Shown here in pieces: positions 55,086-64,000 of a stretch of DNA of 64,000 nucleotides (position 1 is the first letter of the stretch; the number at the start of each line of letters is the position of its first letter). The notes under the pieces were generated by a model. That model saw only the letters and a list, made by a program, of their open reading frames with translations, did not search any database and had not been told where the DNA came from. The stretch covers positions 2,428,936-2,492,935 of the forward strand of contig JABAKD010000020.1 in assembly GCA_012845835.1 (NCBI GenBank), written 5' to 3'. This DNA comes from Undaria pinnatifida. Lineage: Eukaryota > Sar > Phaeophyceae > Laminariales > Alariaceae. Made by a program: the position numbers and the translations under genes.

Positions 55086-57518
55086 GTACCGCCCCTTCCC
55101 TACCAGCATAGTCATGACTGTTATTAAGACCAAGCAGTAATGTTAGATAGGGGTGGGTGGAATCGCTTGAACCCTTTAGAACGGCACCCACGGTTTCGCG
55201 GGAAAATTGCTTGGACATAAGTGTGGGACTTTTTTCGCAACAGAACGAGGGTTCAGATTGCTGTATTAACGCTACCCTCTCGCACGCTAACCACGTACGG
55301 CAGGGTGTCGAATCAAACAGCCAGGATGTTTTTTTAACATGAAGCGGCATCAGAACTGCGTGGACAACGGCAAGGTTTTCGGCGGGAGTTATATATAGTT
55401 AAAACTATTTCTCCGTGATCATCAACAGCCGGCAAAATAAGAAAGTAGAAAATCGACCCCCACGGTGCGTTGCTCTCTCGCATTCGTGTGCACTGCCACT
55501 CGCGCAAGAACAGTAAAGACGACAAAAACAACACCACCATCAACACCAACACCAGCAACGACACATCGGCATGACTAAACTACTGTACACGTGTCTGACG
55601 CAGAACGGGAATAAATCCTCAACGAAAAGCAACAAGAAGATCCTGTATTTAAGACAACGGCTCAAGGCTTCCTGCACCCGCTACAGTATCACTGTGCCGC
55701 CGCTTTCAAGAACCAGATCCGTGGTTTGAAGTGCCTGCGGGCGGTCGAAGCACTATTTTTTCTGCAAACAGTACAAACCGGCCCACTTATCGATTTAGCC
55801 TTGTTCTGCAGCGATGGAAAGCAACACAGACGCGCACATGCTGATACGAGTATGCTCGCTAAGAAGCCCCCCCAACAGCATGTACGTGAGCAACCCATAT
55901 TAGTACGCACTCGAGCAACGCAAAATAGTACGTTCGTGAGCAAACACCTATCAGCACGTCCGCAACAACGTCTCCGCCAAACCCTATACAATGCACCAAT
56001 CAGCCTATCTCCTGCTTTCTAAGACTCTCACTTCAGATAGCGCCTTGCCCATCACACGTGTGTCTCCCCCCGTCCGCTTCATTCTTCCAGATAGATACGG
56101 CTGTATCGAAAATTTGCAGCGTTTCGTGAGAGAGGCCGAGCGAGCGGCCACAGGGACACGAGGATCGCCACAAGGACTACACTTTCTTGCGGGGCACCGG
56201 CTCGGCAGCCACGCTATTGAGAGTTGGCGGCCATGCAGTGACCTGGCGTGGAAGACTAACACTGCGTACGCATCATTTCTACACTTCAGACTGCGCCGAC
56301 TGTGCCTGAAAATTCTAACGAAAAAAAAAACACCCGTCTGCGAGCAGTCCAGCACGCCGGGCAAAGAAACGAGCTGTGTGCACGCTTTACCCAATATATT
56401 CGTAAAAAAAGTTCCTCTACCGAGTACATGCAAAAAAATAACAATAAAAAAGGCGCATAGGGGTCCAGACAACATGTGATGAACCGTTAATGGTCCCTTG
56501 CTTTGCCAAATCCCTCGAAAAAAAACGTTTGCGTTCGTTGTTTCCATCGCCGCAAAGGCAAGGCCCTGGCTACCGGCACTCGCCACGACCGACAACAAAT
56601 ACCCTACCCAATTTTCGGCCATTACAGAAGAAAACAACCCAAACCAAGCAAAAACAAACCGCACAGAGGGATCTCGCGCACAGCTTAAATAAAATCCCAA
56701 CGGGATAAAGATGTATCGCCCCCCATTGTAGCTCACGTTTGTTTGTACAAGGTCACGGGGACACAGAGCGTGCGAGAACAGGCAGGGTCGCCATCAACGT
56801 TGGGGCGGGCGCTGTTTGCCTGTTCGCTCCGGTATGTAGGTTTTGTCTTTGTCCGTGGCGTCACCGACCCGTCTGCAAGGAAAAAAGATACCACGCCAAA
56901 TCCAGATGGGGGTTGACAGTCGTGTCAAACAGTGTCGAGCCCAAGCGAAACGACAGCAACAACACAGCCGGAAGCACAGAAACAAGTTGCGCAACGCCGT
57001 TGAAACGCGACATTTGTTTCGAGACGTGCACACATGCCGGCTTGTAATGAGAGGCAGCACGGTCGATGAACACACCAAATAATAATGTTCAGCGCGAAAC
57101 AAACAAATCAACAACGTCCTCGCCCATTTCTCGAAGACGACGGTCGAACTAACGATAAAAAGCTACTCGAGATAAAAAAAGCTAGGTGGCTGCTGCTTGG
57201 GTCGCCTGAAGCATTCACACGTGCTGCTGTACAACTTGCGCGATATCCAATGCGTGTGAGATTTTCCCTTGGGGTCAAGAGTCAAGAACTCACTAACCCC
57301 TCCCCGTCGGTCAGTGTTGAGACCGGCCTACTCGAAACCAATCCAGGCTTCCTTATGCCACCAGCGCATCCGCATGTCACTCGATTTCACGCAATTATTA
57401 CATGCACCCAAGCATCAACGAGTACGCAGGCAACGTACATACACAAAAAAAAACACGCGCCACCGTCTGTACAAATCTCAAGGTGGAGGGCGGGCAGTGT
57501 CCATCGCGCGGGTGTCAC
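55086..57518. other. Converging 3' ends of two genes, unresolved
   Basis: Should contain the last exon(s) of the plus-strand LRR gene and of the minus-strand gene at 57519-63453. One candidate LRR exon starts after TACAG at 55687 (reads YHCAAAFKNQIRGLKCLRA) in the right phase, but its end is unclear. Another open stretch, ENLQRFVREAERA near 56110 on plus, has no clear acceptor. Confidence 0.35.
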
Positions 57519-60500
57519 CTGTAAATGTTAACGACGGTCGTAGTTTCGCTGTCGCCCACCGTTGGTAGCTCAAACGCCTCGATCCACAGGTCGCCGTCGA
57601 AGTACTGTTGTCCAACAAACAAAGGCCAGGTAATAAAGAGGGTAGAGGAATCGAGCAGCGTTTTTCAAATTGGGACTGCGCACCATTCTCGGCGTGGCGA
57701 GGGCATCCTTCAGCTGATTAACAGTCGGTTACACGCCGGCTTGCGAGATCAATTGTAGGCGTTCTTCTACTTAAACCCAAAATCTCTTTCGAGTTGATGC
57801 AGTGCCACGACGCAACACACATTGTCAAAACCCACCAGTCTAGCCCTAAACACCTCTGCTGCGGCTCAGAATCTTTTCGTTGAGCCAGACTCACGCCGAC
57901 AACAGCAGATGGGCCAGCAGGGCGATCCCCACCCAACACAATGCGAAAGCACCACCATCTTGCGACAGACCACTTGACTGCGTTCAACACCTCGTGCGGA
58001 TTTCTTAAAAGCGCATCACTTGACACCATCAGGCAAGCTGTGCATGCCTGTCTTACGATAGTGTTTATCTCCTACTTGTGCCACGTCCGTGTGAGAATGG
58101 TAAGCTATCTCCTACGCTTCTAACGCAAACACTCGCGTGAGTAATAGCACTAATTCCTTATACTCACAGCCAACGATTCTTCGTGCACAGCTTCTGCCAC
58201 ACCGCAAGCCGGGGAGCCGTCTCTCCAGAGCCACATTAGGCTACTTTTTTTGCTCTTACTGCTCGAAAGCGGGAAGAAGCCCCGTTCGTATATCGAGCGG
58301 CGTGCGGCTAAGACCCCCAACGTGACCAACGGGAGCACTGCGCTGCAAAAACGCACCCACCCCCCTTCTCCCCTCCCCGTCACCCCCCTCCGCCCCGCCA
58401 TCTTGTGAAGCTCACCTGTACCTCGACGAAACCGGCGTCAGAATTAAGCTTTGGCAGTGGAACCTTGAATCCTAACAGGTCGGCCTCGATCCTGTCGAAC
58501 TCGAACATGATTTTGCCTCTTGTGTCCATCTGCGTGCAGGGAAGGAGGTAAAGGGGCGAATAAGTACTTGAGTTCGGTGCGCACTTCGGCGAAAACGAAA
58601 AACAAAACGCTACTCGTAACATCCCGAGCAGCGCAAGCATGCTGATTCAACAACGTCAAGCAAACCGTCAAAAAAACATGCCACTGTAAATATAACGCGG
58701 GCAAACGTATCGAGCGCACGGGGGGAGGGGGGGGGGGGGGGGATCGGGAGAGATACATTTTGATATAAAAAAAAGACGATCCTGCCGCAAGAAAAAGCGA
58801 TGATCGTCGATGCCCCATTACTTCGGTGAGTGTTGCTGTTAGCCCCTGTAGAGTCGTACCCAAATTGTGGGCACAAAGGACATGAAGCCAGAGCCGGAAA
58901 AAATGTGCGGGAAAAAAGGCCGGTTCTAACAACGTGTAGCATATTGTAGTTTTCCCTGAAACTTCCATATATAGATGAAAACCGAAAAAGGGGGGTTTCT
59001 TGACACGAAGAGGCCCTGCTAGCTTTTTGAAACAATAGCCCACGCCCTGCAGAAAGGTCTTCACGCGCGGCAGCCGCGCTTGTCATCCGCGTGGCCGTTC
59101 TCCTGGGCGGGTTCTGGCTTGAAGGAAGGTGCGCGCACGTCTGGCAGTGAACATATCAGCAACTCGTGGCGCGATAACGCCCACCGCGGCAAGGTTGTCA
59201 GTTACTTTTCTCAGCGTGTTGATTCGCTGGTCTGCCACGGCGCATCGCCTCTGTGGACTTCACGAAGAGAGCCTGGAAACCCATTGCACTTTCGCGACCA
59301 GGCACGGCCTGCGAACCGACCCTGGGAATGACCCTGGCCTGTCTTGCGCCTTCGCGAGCGGTGGCTCGGCTCAGGCGGTGCGGCTGCCCGATCCTCGGCG
59401 CATCCTTTCACCCTTTAACCTGAGTTTTCTCAGCTCACCGGAAAAAAACCCAACGCCTTTCAGGGGCTCGAGTTTTCCAGATTTTACCGAGGAACACTCG
59501 CGAAAACCGAAATTTGTGTTTTCACCAAAAACAAAAGACTCCTTAGGATCAATCCTACGCAAGAAGAAGGTTTGGCGAACCTTTGTCGGGACCCCAGATA
59601 TGAACTAGTTGCCGAAAAATGACAGTTTTGGTATACCAAGCGCCTGCTGATAGCGTGAGCGCGCAGCACAACAAGTGGTGTCATGGTGCACCCGCGTCGA
59701 AGTCAGCTCCTTTCGCCGTCGTCTGGTTACATAATATGGCATCCCCCCACCTCACAGTGGCCGGTGCGCTACGATCGCCACGCTTTTCCACCACTTTTTT
59801 CTCTATCAAGTCACAAGAGGGATAGCAAGGTCTTGCGTAATACAGAAGATTTGCGCAAGGCCAACGCCGCCCACAACCATGTTAATTTCTCCCCTTTTCG
59901 ACAAGGGTGGCGTCACGCGAGAACGGTGCGGCGAACACATTGAGGTTGCCTGAAAAGTATCAGGGTTGTAAGCAGAAATACGTCATGACACGAGATGACT
60001 ACCATAGTTGTCACACTGTCACACGCACGCCCGGGGTGCCTTGTACAAAGAAAAAAAGGACCACCAGCCATCAGCAAAATATTATGAGATCGCGACGTTT
60101 CACACATACGGATAAGGGAGCACAAAAGAAGCAGTCTTCGCTACAACCAGAGATGGTATATAGCACCGGTGGATTATCGGTCGAATCCCCCAACTCTCCA
60201 CGTTATTCCCTTCGGCAAAAACATAACGAGACACCGACCCCCAAACTAGCAGAAATTAACCCCGACGCTCGAGCCAGGGCAACGCTATACCGGGTATAGC
60301 ACAGCGGCGTGACCAGTATCGCTCGCACCTCGTACATCGTCACCGCCCTGACGCTCTTCACGATCCAAGATTTGTTGAACCGGATGACGTTGTCCAGCCG
60401 CCCCCCCTTCTTCCCTTCGTAGATGTAGTTGTAGATGTCGGCCGAAGGAGGGAGAAACTACTGAGAGGGCAATTTCATTTCAGAGAGACGTGCGCGGCGA

Positions 60501-63453
60501 TAAACAAAACTGTAACTCGTCATTGTCGATTTGGTCATGATATCCGACATGCGACAAGGGCGTGCATCTAGTGGGCAGCTTCTTATCTAGCTTCTTATCT
60601 AGGTCGCCATCGGATGACGCCACGGCACGGGACCAACGCCGCACGGGCACCCGGAGCAACTCACGATGGGTCGCAATTCACCCGTCGGAGGACATATGAA
60701 CTGGCTTTCGATAGCGCAAATAGTCAAACGTTACTTTACTCTTCGTTGGTTTCGCTCGTCTTGCGCGGGCGACAAGCCAACACCCCCCCCGACCGACGAA
60801 GGACGAGCAAGACGAGACCAAGTTGCGAGAAGTCATGCCCAACTCCTCTTCCTCCTTCTCTTCCTTCTTCTCTTCCCCCTCCTCTTCCTCCCCTGTGTCC
60901 TCCTCGAGCGCCCAGATTTAAGTACAAAGTACTCCTTGGGACGTCATTCATTCGTTTGCAGTGGTGAGAGAATGGTAGCCAGTCTCCCAATCTCGCCAAC
61001 CACATGCAGTTCCACAAATCTACGTGCGGGAGAAGGTGCACAGACAGGCAGGCGGGGACCACTGCACAGAAGTACCACAAGGAATGAGGACCGCCTCTTT
61101 CGTTTTTTTCTGGACGCCCGAGCGATCGCCATGGAGGCTCAAAATTGAAGGAGGCGTTTGTATTCGGGTGTAACAACTCGCCTTGTAGCGCTCTTCCGTC
61201 GAGAATTCCAGCTTCCACTTTCCTTTCATCGAATCGCCCTCGCTCAGCTGCGGCCGTCAGCCGTAAAAGCGAGAACGAGCGGTCGTAGGGCGTCAGTGTG
61301 CATGCAAGTGCAAGCGAAGAACTTGGCAGCAGCTTTCAAGTATGGCAGTCGTAGCGCAATATACATGCCGTGTAGCGCGGGAAGACAGGCAACACGCCAA
61401 GCGCCTACAAGATTAACGTGCAAAAGCGTAGCCATCGGCTTTTACACTAGCACGTCAGGTACACAAACAAACCGACGGCAGTGCTGTAGAACAATGACAC
61501 TACTGTAGTAATGTACCGACAGGAGACACTTGACCTACTAGGAAATGCTGGCTGACCACGCTCAACGGTAATCTGGGCAGCGCGACCGCCGAGGGAAGAG
61601 CGAAAACTGAGGCCGATTTCGACCGCTGTGGCACACGTCCACTCTCAACTAAGAAAAACAGCGCGTGCTCACGCGCACTCGCAGACAAGCTACCATTCAG
61701 GCTTGGCTATCCGTTCGTGGTGATTTGCAGAGCACTGTACGGCGCAATCGCATATTTGCTTACGCAGAAATGTAAGGACAAATATTCCGGGTGGGATCGT
61801 GATCCCACAAGTTGTGGCCTCGACCGTACCTCGTCTAACGCCACCGGCTACACATTTTCATAACCGTAGCTATCCCGGATATGAAGACACAGAGCATCTC
61901 CGTGCTGCCTTTCTGCGAACAACATGGTGCTGTTCTCTTCTTCCTCTTGGGGCGTGCACTATTGATAGCAGGTCTTTATAAACGCGTGTGTACTTAACTT
62001 GAGCGAAGTCATATCCTTCACATGTAAACTTATAGTGTGTCTCTTTGGGATCCTCATGCGCAAGGCACACATTGCATGCAGGCAGATCACGCACACAGCG
62101 TCACCTTGGATATGTCGACCGGCTTCTGCTTGGCCGACAAGAGCGCTTGCGTCAGCTGCAGGATCTCGGTCTTGTTTGCGTTTGTAGTAGTATTAAACGA
62201 AAATTTTTCCCCAAGGGCAAAGCAACGGGGCGGGGGAAAGGAGCAACGCTGGGAGCGTCAGGAAGGCACATCGATAACATTTTGCACAGCTGCTGTGCTG
62301 CTGTGGTATCACCAACCTAGTTACATGGGGAGCGGCCGCGTGATGCGACGCACGAGCTCGCGAAGCAAGAGTGCGGGCAACGCTTCGCAGAAACAGGGTG
62401 AGGTTCGCAGGGCGGTGGAAGGCCGTATATGGCAAAACCTCCTGATTCCTCATCCGACGGGCAAGTAGACGCACCACTACGCTGATCACTAATCACGCGA
62501 CAAAATATGATCTTCGTCTACAACCGCACACCAGAAATATGGCAGATATTACCAGACCCAACAACAAGTACAGACTAATACCATCTGACTCCACCCCACG
62601 GAAGGCCTAAGAAAGCTGCAAGACTATGATATGTAGTGTAAGAACTGCTTGGGAACTCACGGAGAAAGAGACAGCCTGTGAATGCCCGCCGTCAGCGTGT
62701 GGAACAAGCGTTTTCTTCCTCCTCAGGTTGTACTTTGTATCATGCGGTACGTGATAAACGTGCAGAGAGGATCGCGCCAGGCGCAAAAAGCGCCTCATAA
62801 CCTCTGTATACGAGTACATGCCGCCGACTACACCAGCTTTTGCTCACGATCTGATCTTCGGCCAGCATCTTGTAGTAGATGTTGTTTTTGTCCATCGTTT
62901 CAAAGATCACGCGCAGCTCCTGCCGTTCGAAATCGACGCCGACATACGTCGATCCCTCTTCCTCCACGAAGGTGGTGTCAATGAAGTCATCTGGCGGACC
63001 CGCAGCTGCGACGAGACCTTGAGCGCGCCGATTCCGCCGCGTCGGCGCCTGGTGCGACGTTTGGCACAGGAAGAAGAGCGAGCACGTCGGGCATTCCGCA
63101 ACAGGAAGAGCTAATCGCATCGTCAGAGCGCGTGCTCTATTCACCAACACAAGAACACAATAATGAACGATTATTTCGGAGTGCAACGACATGGAGGCTA
63201 TTGTACGTAGATGAAGCGATGGCATACAGCGTAGGTGCAATTTGTAAGCATAGCTGGACTGCTGGACCTGTGGGATGACCATTGAAGGGCAGCAGAAGCC
63301 TTGTGCATGATATCATACCAGCGAGGAACCGCAACAGAAACATGCGCAGCAAAACAGAGCGGGGATTATACGCATTCATCACATAGACATTACTACTCAC
63401 TCCTTCGCCGCTCCGGAGGTCGCCCTCGTCATATTCTCCCACCCCTCAGCCAT
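57519..63453 (-). CDS. Multi-exon gene, possibly plastid-lipid-associated (fibrillin)-like
   Basis: Proposed exons are 63453-63401, 63136-62848, 62170-62105, 60457-60329, 58529-58416 and 57604-57519, phase-compatible throughout, about 245 codons. Exons 2-6 look convincingly coding: FERQELRVIFETMDKNNIYY, EILQLTQALLSAKQKPVDIS, NYIYEGKKGGRLDNVIRFN, IMFEFDRIEADLLGF and QYFDGDLWIEAFELP. The pattern GGxLxNVIxF, then a beta-rich stretch, then YFDGDLWI recalls the end of PAP/fibrillin domains (YLDxDLRI). That is a weak resemblance. Exon 1 (MAEGWENMTRATSG) is less certain: an ATG at 63120 would instead give an Arg-containing, transit-peptide-like start (MRLALPVAECP). Exon 6 ends in phase 2 and the remaining exon(s) were not found. 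Exons may also be missing between 62105 and 60457. Confidence 0.6.
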
Positions 63454-64000
63454 CCTCAGCTCTTAATTGCCGACGGGAAAACTACTTCAACTAAAAATAT
63501 ATGGATATTTGGTATTATGATCAAATGGTCAAGACGATGAACTTGGAGTAGGAGGACGTGAGCTCAAGCCTCGAAGATATGACTTTTTTTACATTGTTTA
63601 CGTTTTTAACCTTTTCATTGTATGTTTTTCTGCCTTTTTTATGTCTATTTTTTTATTTCAGGCAGGAATCCTTGTGGTTTTATATTTCCAGCTTGTTTTC
63701 TACTGCCGTAGTTCCCATTTTCTAATCTGGCTTGGCTTTTGCTGTGTTATTCGTACCTGGTACTAACTGCAGTGTTATTCGTCCCCGGTACGCTGATACC
63801 ACGTGCTAGGTACCATGGTATTTCATTGCGAAGCTTTCGTCTGTTGTTCATTTGGGATTGATTTCGGGTTGAATTATCTTTGGTTTTACACAGCAGTACA
63901 ACAAGTATTTTAAATAAAAATTAGTATTTGTAAAATTGCTAAAAAATACGCCAGCTACTTAGGGCCCGAATTAACGAGGAACTTGCCAAATCGAATTTCG
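63454..64000. other. Upstream of the minus-strand gene, AT-rich, no gene seen
   Basis: T-rich from 63580 to 63730. GGTAC-containing short repeats (TACCTGGTACTAAC, CCCCGGTACG and AGGTACCATGG) occur at 63750-63825. No open frame of note. It may hold the promoter of the gene ending at 57519. Confidence 0.4.

Noticed and set aside
59129..59608. 159-codon plus ORF
   Set aside because: It falls in an intron of the minus-strand gene, has no recognised domain, and is plausible by chance.

Overview
The window looks like nuclear DNA of a multicellular stramenopile, most likely a brown alga; this is an inference from gene architecture, not from a database match. Genes are split into many short exons with GT-AG introns from a few hundred bases to 11 kb. 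The introns and intergenic DNA are packed with decayed transposons, minisatellites and foldback sequences. A short CCCTAA (TTAGGG-type) telomere-like run is present inside one repeat. Nothing bacterial, organellar or viral is apparent.

Layout. 1-8.9 kb, minus strand: a tyrosine phosphatase-like gene in six in-phase exons (8906 down to 1404), with introns filled by dispersed repeats and a minisatellite. 10.2-10.8 kb: a small CAGGG-ended element. 11.1-11.8 kb: a solo copy of the segment that precedes a LINE at 26 kb. 14.2-19.2 kb, minus: a broken Helitron (Rep, Pif1-like helicase, OTU protease). 20.1-24.2 kb: a TATCGG array, an inverted duplication of a spliceable exon, and a ~330-bp tandem array interrupted by a 1.8-kb hAT-like element with a perfect 8-bp target duplication. 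25.9-28.1 kb, plus: a dead LINE. 29.3-37.3 kb, plus: two tandem copies of a gene for a FAR1/MULE-type zinc-finger protein; copy 1 is open, copy 2 is frameshifted.

39.95-55.1 kb, plus: a leucine-rich-repeat plus coiled-coil protein gene whose second intron is 10,978 bp. That intron holds a hairpin element, a G-rich block, a palindromic tRNA-like repeat cluster, and a foldback element of 12-bp self-complementary repeats containing telomere-like DNA. Later introns carry a 122-bp tandem duplication and a Harbinger-like MITE. 57.5-63.5 kb, minus: a further multi-exon gene converges on it; its last recognised exons weakly resemble plastid-lipid-associated (fibrillin) proteins.

The host genes do not form an operon or pathway; they are unrelated neighbours on both strands. 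Exon models were built by eye from reading frame, splice consensus and phase, and both ends of most genes remain uncertain. No transcript evidence was available.
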